Shown here piece after piece: positions 56,576 through 64,000 of a stretch of DNA of 64,000 nt. The stretch's first letter is position 1. Every line of letters starts with the position of its first letter. The notes beneath the pieces were generated by a model. That model saw nothing but the letters and a program-made list of their open reading frames with translations. It did not search any database and was not told where the DNA came from. Origin of the DNA: an uncultured Amylibacter sp. (lineage in GTDB: Bacteria; Pseudomonadota; Alphaproteobacteria; Rhodobacterales; Rhodobacteraceae); NCBI GenBank assembly GCA_959347345.1, contig OY365738.1, forward strand, positions 1,574,501 through 1,638,500, written 5' to 3'. The translations under genes and the position numbers were made by a program.

Positions 56576-58267
56576 ATGACCGAAACCACCCAAACTGCCC
56601 AAGTTGCCCCAGTTGCCCCAGTTGATCGCGAAGTCATGGACTATGACATCGTTATCGTGGGCGCGGGGCCGGCTGGATTATCCGCCGCCATCCGCCTGAA
56701 ACAAATAAACGCAGACCTAGAGGTTGTCGTTTTGGAAAAAGGCTCTGAAGTTGGTGCACATATCCTCTCTGGCGCGGTGCTTGACCCATCTGGATTAAAC
56801 AAACTCCTACCCGATTGGAAATCGCAAAACCCGCCAATAACCGTCCCCGTGAAAAAGGATATTTTCATGATGTTGTCGGAGAAAAGCGGTTTCACCCTGC
56901 CGAATTTCATGATGCCCCCCCTGATGAATAACCACGGGAATTATATCGTGTCCATGGGGAATGTCTGTCGCTGGCTGGCGGAAATTGCCGAAGGATTGGG
57001 CGTGGAAATCTTCCCAGGCATGGCGTGTTCGGAATTGATTTATGATGAAAACGATACCCTTATCGGGGTTGTCGCCGGCGAATTCGGCAAACAAAAGGAC
57101 GGCACTGCGGGTCCTAACTACGAACCTGGGCTTGCCCTACACGGCAAATACGTGTTTTTGGCGGAAGGTGTGCGCGGCTCGCTCTCCAAACAAGCCATTG
57201 CCAAATATAAACTAGACGCGGATTGCGATGTGCCAAAATACGGGCTGGGAATGAAGGAAATCTGGGAAATCGACCCTGCGAAACATAAAGAAGGCACGGT
57301 CATGCACACCATGGGCTGGCCTTTGCATAAAAACGCTGGCGGAGGCTCGTTTTTATATCATCTGGATAACAACCAAGTTTATGTCGGCTTTGTTGTGCAT
57401 TTAAACTACACAAACCCGCATTTGTTCCCTTATATGGAGTTCCAACGATTCAAACATCATCCGAAAATCAGTGCGGTATTGGAAGGTGGCAAACGGATAG
57501 CCTATGGTGCAAGGGCAATAAACGAAGGTGGATGGCAATCCCTGCCCAAGCTGGCGTTTAACGGCGGGGCCTTACTGGGTTGCTCGGCTGGCATGGTTAA
57601 TGTGCCACGGATTAAGGGCAATCATAACGCGATGCTCTCTGGTATTGCGGCGGCAGAGGCTGCGGCCTCCGCCATTGCCAAAGGGCGCACGCGCGATACC
57701 CTGTCCGATTATGAAACCGAAGTGCGCGATGGCGCGATAGCCGCCGATTTAAAACCCGTGCGCAATGTCAAACCGATATGGTCGCGCTGGGGGTTGCTTG
57801 CATCCCTTATGTTTGGCGGGCTGGATATGTGGATGGCGAATTTATTTCGCTGGAATCCCTTTGGCACGGTAAAACACGGCAAAACCGATGCGGAATGTAC
57901 CGGCCGCGCCGATGCCCACGCAATGATTGATTATCCCAAACCCGATGGACAGCTTAGCTTTGATCGCCTAACCAATGTCAGTTTTTCTGGCACAAATCAC
58001 GCCGAAGACCAGCCGACCCATCTATCCCTTGCCGATTTAACCGTGCCTGTTGCCCAGAACTTGCCGTTGTATGGCGAGCCCGCGCAACGGTACTGCCCCG
58101 CAGGTGTGTATGAAATCATCCGAGCCGAGGATGGCAGCAATCCCCAGTTTCAAATCAACGCGCAAAATTGCGTGCATTGTAAAACCTGCGATATTAAAGA
58201 CCCAGCAGGCAATATCACATGGAAAACCCCCCAAGGCGGCGATGGTCCCAACTACCCCAACATGTAG
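56576..58267 (+). CDS. Electron-transfer flavoprotein:ubiquinone oxidoreductase
   Basis: Passes electrons from reduced ETF to ubiquinone at the inner membrane. The 563 residues have the FAD motif DIVIVGAGPAGLSAAIRL (about 24-41), the GGGSF...HLNYTNPH quinone region and the C-terminal [4Fe-4S] motif NCVHCKTCD with a partner Cys in RYCPAG. It would take electrons released by the dimethylglycine-dehydrogenase-like enzyme at 9618-12056, although the two genes are far apart here. A structured terminator follows its stop. Confidence 0.94.
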   Translation: MTETTQTAQVAPVAPVDREVMDYDIVIVGAGPAGLSAAIRLKQINADLEVVVLEKGSEVGAHILSGAVLDPSGLNKLLPDWKSQNPPITVPVKKDIFMMLSEKSGFTLPNFMMPPLMNNHGNYIVSMGNVCRWLAEIAEGLGVEIFPGMACSELIYDENDTLIGVVAGEFGKQKDGTAGPNYEPGLALHGKYVFLAEGVRGSLSKQAIAKYKLDADCDVPKYGLGMKEIWEIDPAKHKEGTVMHTMGWPLHKNAGGGSFLYHLDNNQVYVGFVVHLNYTNPHLFPYMEFQRFKHHPKISAVLEGGKRIAYGARAINEGGWQSLPKLAFNGGALLGCSAGMVNVPRIKGNHNAMLSGIAAAEAAASAIAKGRTRDTLSDYETEVRDGAIAADLKPVRNVKPIWSRWGLLASLMFGGLDMWMANLFRWNPFGTVKHGKTDAECTGRADAHAMIDYPKPDGQLSFDRLTNVSFSGTNHAEDQPTHLSLADLTVPVAQNLPLYGEPAQRYCPAGVYEIIRAEDGSNPQFQINAQNCVHCKTCDIKDPAGNITWKTPQGGDGPNYPNM

Positions 58268-58307
58268 TTTTTTTTCCCTCTGTTGTGTCCGTTGGTTCAA
58301 GTTTAGA

Positions 58308-58388
58308 GGCTATTCGCATGACGGGGTGCAACCCCCTTATAGCCACCCGTGAATAGCCCGAGCGGGAGTTTTAGCTATCGGGTTTTTT
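58308..58388 (+). ncRNA. Structured leader/terminator with competing stems
   Basis: GGCTATTC (58308-58315) can pair with GAATAGCC (58351-58358), enclosing a hairpin GGGGT-GCA-ACCCC (58323-58335). CCCGA (58357-58361) can instead pair with TCGGG (58378-58382), followed by TTTTTT (58383-58388). The two stems share two bases. A further ATAGCC (58339-58344) and GCTAT (58374-58378) allow other pairings. It may be the terminator of the ETF-QO gene or a regulatory leader of the TPR gene starting at 58517; no known riboswitch class is recognised. Confidence 0.5.
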
Positions 58389-58516
58389 ATAGCATAATTT
58401 TTTTCAAACGCAAAAAAACACTTTTACGCTATAACCTCGCCTCATCAAAAAAAACATTTGACAAGTTTCATAAAATAAGCCACACTAGCAAAAAACCCAC
58501 AACAAAAGAGCCTAAC

Positions 58517-60241
58517 ATGACCCGCACAAAATCCATCCCCCTATTATCCCTTATTATCAGTCTGGCACTATCGTGTTTTGCCGTCCCCGCGTGGGGTGCG
58601 GGGCAGGCTGGCACATTTTTATCGGCGCATCAGGCGAGCTTAACCGAGGATTACGCAAACGCGGCGCAGTATTTTGATACAGTCCTAACCGCCGAGCCCG
58701 ATAATATCTTTGCCCTGCGTGATTATATACAAGTTTTGGTGGCAAAAGGCAGTGTCGGGCAGGCCGTTGCTATCGCCGAAAAATTAAACACCTTAAACGA
58801 ATCGGATGAATTATCACGACTTGTTTTAACGGTTCACGCCATGAAAATCGGGGATTTTATCGCCGCCGAGACGCATTTGCAAAATGACGCAGTGACTCGT
58901 AAAAAATTCCAACAACGATTGTTGCTGTCTTGGGCAAAATTCGGGCAGAATGATTTAAAAGAGTCCCACGATATTATCGATAACGCCGGCTGGTCGGGTC
59001 GGGGCAAGCTTTTCGGGCAGTATAATAAGGCACTCAGCTTTGCCGCGGCGGGGGATTTTGAATCGGCACGAATGATTCTGGCGGGCGAGGATGGCGGCTC
59101 GCCCATTCCCAATCGCGGCGGTAATATCGCCTATGCCAAAATCCTGTATCAGTTGGATAGGGGGGAGGAGGCTTTGGCTCTGTTAAACGGATTTCTGGGT
59201 GGCACGGTTGATCAAGAGCTGATTATTTTGCGTGACCAGATTGCCGCTAAACAACCGCTTATTTATGATTTCGTCACTAACGCCTCCCAAGGTGCGGCCG
59301 AATTTCTGTTGAGTTTGGCAGAGGAAGACCGCGTGTTTTCCGCCCGTAATATTTTGAATTATGGGCGACTGGCGGAATATTTACGCCCCGATGACACCCC
59401 CACCACGATTCAAATCGCCACTATATTACGCAACCGCGACCAGTTAAAACTGGCGGTGGAAAGCTTGGCAAAAATCCCACAAAGCCACCCGATGTTTTTG
59501 GAGGGCGAAATCACTCGCGCCGATATTCTGCGTGAGGATGACAAAAGCGACGCGGCCGTGGAAGTGTTGCAAAACCTGACCCGCACTCATCCCGACACCC
59601 CCCGTGTTTATATGAGCCTGGGTGATGTTTATCGTTTGGAGGAACGCTATCAGGAGGCTTATGATGCCTATAATGAAGCCAAAGCCCAAGTTTTAATCCC
59701 CCAAGCGAACCACTGGGCGTTGTATTTTTACCTTGGCGTAACGGCAGAGCGGACTGATAAATGGCAACAAGCGGAGGCGCATTTGCGCAAAGCCTTGGAA
59801 TTATCGCCCGACCATCCGTCCGTGTTGAATTATTTGGGGTATTCACTGGTTGAGCGCGATGCCAATTTGGCAGAGGCGCAAAAAATGATAGAAACCGCAT
59901 CCGCGCAACGTCCCAATGACGGGTATATCACCGATAGTTTGGCGTGGGTTTTGTATCGTTTGGGCAAGTTTGAGGCGGCGGTGAAACCGATGGAACACGC
60001 GGCGACTCTGGAGCCTCTTGATCCAATTGTGAATGACCATCTGGGTGATATCTATTGGAAAGTTGGACGTAAGAGAGAGGCGTATTTTCAATGGCGGCGG
60101 GCGTTAAACTTTGGTGCTGAGGAAGAAGATGCCGTGCGGATTCGCCAAAAGCTGGATTTTGGGCTGGATTATGTTTTAGAGCAAGAGACCAGTTTGATAA
60201 AAAGCGATTTACCAAAAAATGGTTTTACACTTACGCGGAAT
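58517..60241 (+). CDS. Secreted tetratricopeptide-repeat protein
   Basis: A 574-residue protein with a Sec signal peptide (about 1-28, SLIISLALSCFAVPAWG). It is built of many TPR helix pairs, clearest at about 370-540 (NHWALYFYLGVTAERTDKWQ, LSPDHPSVLNYLGYSLVERD). Periplasmic or outer-membrane scaffold; role unknown. Such TPR proteins commonly precede ispE in alphaproteobacteria, and here its stop (60242-60244) lies four bases before the ispE ATG. The start ATG 58517 is chosen for the signal peptide, over the open upstream frame. Confidence 0.85.
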
Positions 60242-60248
60242 TAACCGC

Positions 60249-61097
60249 ATGGGCGACCCTAGCGTTATTGAAAAAACTGCCCGCGCAAAAATTAACCTAT
60301 GTTTGCATGTGACTGGGCAGGATAATGCGGGCTATCACACTTTGGATAGTTTGGTTGTGCTGGGGGAGTATGGCGATATCCTTCGGGTCGTGCCAAAACC
60401 ACCCGCACACGGATTTTCTTTGCAGATTGAAGGTGAGTTTGGCGCGGATTTACCGATTAAGGATAACATTATCCTATCCGCGGCGGAGGGCTTTGCGGGG
60501 CTTTGCGGAGCCGATATAACCCTGATAAAAAACCTGCCCATTTGTGCGGGTTTGGGCGGAGGCTCTGCCGATGCCGCCGCCATATTGCAGATTTTATCGC
60601 AGATATGCAACCACCCCCTACCCGCCGATAACGGGTTGTCTTTGGGTGCGGATGTGCCTGTCTGTTTGGCAGGGCGAGCGATGCGCATGCGTGGTATTGG
60701 CGCGGATTTATCGCCGATAAAACTACCCCCCCTATCGGCGGTTTTGGTTTGTCCGAATTTCCCCCTATCCACTGCCAGTGTTTTTCAAAACCTTGCTGAT
60801 AAAAACAATACGGGGTTAGACGGTATAGCGGGGGATATTAAAATTGATAGTTTTTCGGGTGTGATTGACCTGCTACGCCACACCCGCAATGATTTGCAAT
60901 CCACCAGTATCCAAGCCTGCCCGATGATTGGCGATGTGCTGTCCGCCTTATCGCAAGCTGGCGCGGGAATTGCCCGTATGTCAGGCTCTGGTCCCAGTTG
61001 TTTTGGTCTGTTTCCAACGATGGATTTGGCACAAATCGCAGCCAAGCAGTTGATGCGAGCAAACCCCGAATGGTGGGTGGTTGCTTGTGAATTGTGA
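60249..61097 (+). CDS. ispE: 4-diphosphocytidyl-2-C-methyl-D-erythritol kinase
   Basis: GHMP kinase of the non-mevalonate isoprenoid pathway. Of 282 residues from ATG 60249 (upstream ATG 60219 overlaps the TPR gene). Motifs: ARAKINLCLHVTG, the ATP loop PICAGLGGGSADAAA, and MSGSGPSCFGLF. The last codons are TTGTGAA-TTGTGA, two heptamer units, so the stop TGA is part of the heptamer family (61085-61097). Confidence 0.95.
   Translation: MGDPSVIEKTARAKINLCLHVTGQDNAGYHTLDSLVVLGEYGDILRVVPKPPAHGFSLQIEGEFGADLPIKDNIILSAAEGFAGLCGADITLIKNLPICAGLGGGSADAAAILQILSQICNHPLPADNGLSLGADVPVCLAGRAMRMRGIGADLSPIKLPPLSAVLVCPNFPLSTASVFQNLADKNNTGLDGIAGDIKIDSFSGVIDLLRHTRNDLQSTSIQACPMIGDVLSALSQAGAGIARMSGSGPSCFGLFPTMDLAQIAAKQLMRANPEWWVVACEL
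61085..61097. repeat. Two heptamer units forming the ispE stop
   Basis: TTGTGAA followed by TTGTGA; reverse complement of the TTCACAA units at 18787-18821. Short enough to be chance alone, but it fits the family pattern. Confidence 0.4.
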
Positions 61098-61136
61098 CTT
61101 TTTTAACCTATAAAAACCCATCTAGCCGTCAAACAC

Positions 61137-61694
61137 CTAAACCGCCCGATACCGCGGACACCCAACCAAATGATTATTCATCAAACCACTCGCCGACATA
61201 AAGGCATAGACAATCACTGGCCCGCAAAACCGAAACCCTCTGGCGTATAACGCCGCCGACATCGCCTCGGACACCGCATCACGGGTCGGCACTTCGGCCT
61301 GGGTTTGCCAATGATTAACAATCGGCGCACCGCCGACAAAATCCCATAAAAACGAGGCAAACCCCTGTTCCGCCTCAATCTCTTGCCACACTCGCGCCCC
61401 GTTTATCGCCGCGTTTATTTTCCCACGATGGCGCACAATCCCCGCGTTATGCATCAGGCGTTCCACATCCGTTTCATCAAATTTCGCCACCTTTATCGGG
61501 TCAAAATCGGCAAACGCCGCCCGAAACGCCTCACGCTTTTTTAAAATAGTCAGCCAGCTCAGCCCCGCTTGAAAGCCATCCAAAACCAGCTTTTCCCACA
61601 AGGCACGGCTGTCATATTCTGGCACGCCCCACTCGGTATCGTGGTATTTAATATAGATGTCATCGCTGGTAACCCAGCCGCACCGCTCGCCCAT
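61137..61694 (-). CDS. tag: DNA-3-methyladenine glycosylase I
   Basis: Removes 3-methyladenine from DNA as the first step of base-excision repair. The 185 residues start MGERCGWVTSDDIYIKYHDTEWG, the Tag signature with a zinc-binding Cys, and contain WEKLVLDGFQAGLSWLTIL and the C-terminal zinc ligands in NNHLVGCPRY. Convergent with ispE and divergent from the EAL gene. Confidence 0.95.
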   Translation of the reverse strand: MGERCGWVTSDDIYIKYHDTEWGVPEYDSRALWEKLVLDGFQAGLSWLTILKKREAFRAAFADFDPIKVAKFDETDVERLMHNAGIVRHRGKINAAINGARVWQEIEAEQGFASFLWDFVGGAPIVNHWQTQAEVPTRDAVSEAMSAALYARGFRFCGPVIVYAFMSASGLMNNHLVGCPRYRAV

Positions 61695-61813
61695 AATATC
61701 CCCTTTTTGCCCACCATAACAAAAACGATAAAAAACACAATAAGAAAAAGAGTGCGAATAAAATTAACAAATCTTAATCATTTGTTAGGGATTTTCTGTA
61801 AAGTTTAATAAAA

Positions 61814-61843
61814 CACGCGGGGATTACCCGTGTGGGGTTTTTT
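61814..61843 (+). terminator. Terminator-like stem-loop just before the EAL gene
   Basis: CACGCGGG (61814-61821), loop GATTA, CCCGTGTG (61827-61834), then GGG and TTTTTT (61838-61843). It ends four bases before the ribosome site (GGAGGGGG) of the EAL gene. No plus-strand gene ends upstream, so it may act as an attenuator. Confidence 0.5.
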
Positions 61844-61857
61844 ATTGGAGGGGGATT

Positions 61858-62712
61858 ATGGAATTCAATCATTTGAACGGGGGTGTAAAGCCGCCTGGTT
61901 TGCCGAATTTTGGGCAGATGGCGCGGGATCATGTGGCACGACGCGGGCGGGAGCGGGTTTTGGTAGCCGTGCAAAACGCCATTAAAAATGATAAAATCAG
62001 TTTGGTTTATCAGCCTGTTGTTTATGGTCGTGATGCGCAAAAAGTGGTTTATTATGAGGGATTGATTCGCGTCCCTGATAAACGCGGGCGTTTAATTCCT
62101 GCCGCCCAGTTCATGCCACTGGTGGAGGATACTCCGCAGGGACGGATTTTGGATTGCATCGCCCTGCGGTTGGGATTGGAGGCGTTACGGGCAGAGCCGA
62201 ATTTATGTTTGGCGATAAATATGTCGGCGCGATCGATCGATTATCCCGATTGGATGGCGGAACTAAATCGCGGTTTGGCGGGGGATGAAACGCTGGCACG
62301 GCGGTTGATTATTGAAATTACTGAGGCTTCTGCCATGTCCGCCCCCACCCTCGCGCGTGCCTTTATGCATGATTTGCGCGGTCGTGGGATTTCCTTTGCT
62401 TTGGATGATTTTGGCGCGGGTAATACTTCGTTCGGCTATTTCCGCACGTTTCGGTTTGATATTGTCAAAATTGACGGGCAGTTTATTCGCAACATTCACA
62501 AGGACACGGATAATCAGGTTTTGCTGGCGGCCTTATGTTCGCTGGCGCAGCATTTCAATATGTTCACCGTTGCCGAGCAGGTGGAAACGCAGGCAGAGGC
62601 AGAATTTTTACGCGACTGTAACGTGGATTGCATGCAGGGGTATTATTTCGCCCACCCGCATGCTCTGTCAAAATGGAACGATTGCGAGTTCAGCGCGTTT
62701 TCCGAAGTTTAG
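61858..62712 (+). CDS. EAL-domain cyclic-di-GMP phosphodiesterase
   Basis: A 284-residue single EAL domain, predicted to hydrolyse c-di-GMP to pGpG. Key residues are present: E67 (EGL version of the EAL motif), N121, E153, D183-D184 (DDFGAG), K204, E240 and Q260, so it is probably active. No sensor domain, signal peptide or membrane helix is seen. Strong ribosome site GGAGGGGG. The stop overlaps by three or four bases the convergent DUF465 gene. Confidence 0.9.
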   Translation: MEFNHLNGGVKPPGLPNFGQMARDHVARRGRERVLVAVQNAIKNDKISLVYQPVVYGRDAQKVVYYEGLIRVPDKRGRLIPAAQFMPLVEDTPQGRILDCIALRLGLEALRAEPNLCLAINMSARSIDYPDWMAELNRGLAGDETLARRLIIEITEASAMSAPTLARAFMHDLRGRGISFALDDFGAGNTSFGYFRTFRFDIVKIDGQFIRNIHKDTDNQVLLAALCSLAQHFNMFTVAEQVETQAEAEFLRDCNVDCMQGYYFAHPHALSKWNDCEFSAFSEV

Positions 62713-62879
62713 GCAGTTTCCGACAAATTTTGGATTTGTTGTTTTAGGTGGAGCTTTTGTTTTTTCAAATCTTGGATTTGCAAATCATCCGCGCTGGGCT
62801 GTTTTTGTAAAGACTCTATTTTATCAGACAGGGTTTGGTGTTTCTTTTTCAGCTCGGCTAGGTGGGATGATAGTGACAT
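62709..62879 (-). CDS. Small DUF465 (YdcH-like) coiled-coil protein
   Basis: A 56-residue protein, MSLSSHLAELKKKHQTLSDK..., with AAGGAAA before its ATG at 62879. It is mostly one charged coiled coil and matches the DUF465/YdcH family of tiny proteins common in alphaproteobacteria, whose role is unknown. It ends at TAA 62709-62711, overlapping the EAL stop on the other strand. Confidence 0.85.
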   Translation of the reverse strand: MSLSSHLAELKKKHQTLSDKIESLQKQPSADDLQIQDLKKQKLHLKQQIQNLSETA

Positions 62880-62995
62880 AAAATTTCCTTTTCGGGTTAG
62901 GTTGGTTGGGTTATGGTTTGATTAAACCACAGATGAAAGCAAATGTCATGCGAAAAATCTGGGCTATAAGGTTTTTGTGATAAAATTTTTGTGCC

Positions 62996-63748
62996 TTACA
63001 AATCCTTTAGTACATCTTTTAGCCCCGCACAGTGGCGCAGAATGGCAAGGGCAGTATCGCTATAATCCTCGCCATCGGTTTTATGGTCGTGGTCTTGGTG
63101 AATAACCAATGGCGGACAGAGCCGCGCCGTACCCTTTGCCCCCTTGCGTGCGCGAATCAAAACACGGTTGGCATCGCGACCCAAACGCGGCGCAATCGGC
63201 AAAATGGTTATATCGCCACAGGCGGTTAAACTGGTGAGAATATCGGGCAGCCGAGCCGCGTGATGAATCATATAAAAATACCCACGCGGTTTCACACGGC
63301 GCAAACAGGCAGTAATCCAATCAGACAAAGCCATGCTTTCTTGATGTGCGGAGTGCTTATGGCTCTGCTGCGGTGCGGAATTTTTATCCTTATGAAAGGG
63401 CGGATTGGTTATGACATGGTCAAAGGTCGCCTGCTTTAACGCGGGCGGTAAATCGGCCAAATCGGCAGTGAAAACCGTTACAGGAATTTTATTTTTCACA
63501 CCATTTTCCTGCGCCAACTCCTCCGTTGCCTCATCGCGTTCCAATCCATAAAGCATCAAATCCGAAATCCGCACGCCAACAGCCAGCAAGGCCACCCCGA
63601 CTCCACACCCGACATCCAGCACCGATTGCCCCGATTTTGCCTGAACAAAAGCGGCCAAAAGAATCGGGTCAATCGCGGCGCGATAGCCGGTAACGGGTTG
63701 CAAAATCTGCAACCGCCCATCCAAAAATCCATTTGTTTCAACTTCCAT
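62996..63748 (-). CDS. TrmN6-like methyltransferase (tRNA adenine-N6 type)
   Basis: A 250-residue AdoMet-dependent methyltransferase of the YfiC/TrmN6 kind, which methylates A37 of tRNA-Val in E. coli. Motif I is VLDVGCGVGVALLAV and the catalytic motif is ITNPPFHKDKN, with Phe/Pro for adenine. ATG 63748 starts MEVETNGFLDGRLQILQP as in alphaproteobacterial homologues; the frame is open upstream to 63853. Divergent from the polyprenyl synthase gene, sharing a very short intergenic region. Confidence 0.85.
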   Translation of the reverse strand: MEVETNGFLDGRLQILQPVTGYRAAIDPILLAAFVQAKSGQSVLDVGCGVGVALLAVGVRISDLMLYGLERDEATEELAQENGVKNKIPVTVFTADLADLPPALKQATFDHVITNPPFHKDKNSAPQQSHKHSAHQESMALSDWITACLRRVKPRGYFYMIHHAARLPDILTSLTACGDITILPIAPRLGRDANRVLIRARKGAKGTARLCPPLVIHQDHDHKTDGEDYSDTALAILRHCAGLKDVLKDL

Positions 63749-63852
63749 AAACCCAACCCTACCAGCCCCGCACGGGTTTGTCCAGCAATAACAAACGATA
63801 TTGCCATCCCAAAGATAACACGCTATACATGCCGCGAAAGGCACACCCCCCA

Positions 63853-64000
63853 ATGACTATCCCACCGACCCCGTTTGAGAATTTACAAACCCACTGTCGC
63901 GCCGATATGGCGCAGGTTAATCAGATGATTGACCACGCCATGCAATCGCACCATGCGCCACGGATTGGCGCGGTTAGCGGGCATTTGATTGGCGCGGGCG
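63853..64000 (+). CDS. Polyprenyl diphosphate synthase (partial, N-terminus)
   Basis: Starts ATG 63853 and runs off the window after 49 codons. FENLQTHCRADMAQVNQMID and HAPRIGAVSGHLIGAG match the N-terminus of trans-polyprenyl (octaprenyl/decaprenyl) diphosphate synthases of alphaproteobacteria, which make the ubiquinone side chain. The catalytic aspartate-rich motifs lie beyond the edge. Confidence 0.8.
   Translation, partial: MTIPPTPFENLQTHCRADMAQVNQMIDHAMQSHHAPRIGAVSGHLIGAG

Overview
The window comes from an alphaproteobacterium, probably a free-living (perhaps marine) Rhodospirillales/SAR116-like organism; this placement is inference. Support comes from the gene families and their arrangement: secE-nusG-rplK-rplA, an mreBCD-mrdA-rodA block, glnB-glnA, NAD-dependent formate dehydrogenase, ETF-quinone oxidoreductase, a malic enzyme with a phosphotransacetylase-like tail, Kdo/LPS genes, and a tRNA-Arg without an encoded CCA. 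Core genes have middling G+C and accessory genes are visibly A+T-rich.

Layout. 1-1903: translation/secretion genes on the minus strand (rplA cut by the window edge). 2013-5382: two small unknown genes, a fatty acid desaturase and leuA. 5505-7285: a two-gene restriction-modification-like module. 7282-14924: a predicted quaternary-amine (proline-betaine type) catabolic cluster, with an enolase-superfamily epimerase, an MDR oxidoreductase and a dimethylglycine-dehydrogenase-like flavoprotein facing a Rieske demethylase and an aldehyde dehydrogenase. 15126-16914: glnB-glnA behind two tandem dyads. 16919-18821: an interspersed repeat and a methyltransferase-HNH fusion. 18822-25796: the cell-shape operon mreB-C-D, mrdA, rodA and a hydroxyacid dehydrogenase, with a second, inverted copy of the repeat between mreD and mrdA. 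25954-30286: radC, a Fic protein with a small upstream partner, maeB. 30352-31215: an accessory gene with a T5orf172-type GIY-YIG domain between inverted heptamer arrays. 31273-36565: formate dehydrogenase operon. 36618-42840: a SLAM-like outer-membrane protein, tRNA-Arg, a kinase-like gene, lysA, nadK, glyA. 42932-44979: an EcoRI-family methyltransferase coupled to a DUF262-HNH protein. 44980-51372: Kdo/LPS genes and greA. 51516-56511: two tandem lipoprotein subtilases with nearly identical C-terminal barrels. 56576-64000: ETF-QO, a TPR lipoprotein-like protein, ispE, tag, an EAL phosphodiesterase, a tiny DUF465 gene, a TrmN6-like methylase and the start of a polyprenyl synthase.

The metabolic genes fit together. 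Demethylation of methylated amines by the Rieske and flavoprotein enzymes would give formaldehyde or methylene-folate and reduced ETF. Folate carbon, formate and electrons could then be handled by glyA, formate dehydrogenase and ETF-QO.

The most unusual signal is a family of 7-bp tandem repeats (variants of TTAGTTA/TTAGTGA/TTAACGA and TTGTGAA) sitting at gene 3' ends at about a dozen places. Several overlap the last codons and encode the stop, often giving the ending (N/S)D-stop. Arrays in opposite orientation bracket the GIY-YIG gene (exact 28-bp inverted repeat), both copies of the interspersed repeat, and the Rieske-ALDH gap. Five accessory nuclease, methylase or toxin-like loci are scattered singly among core genes.
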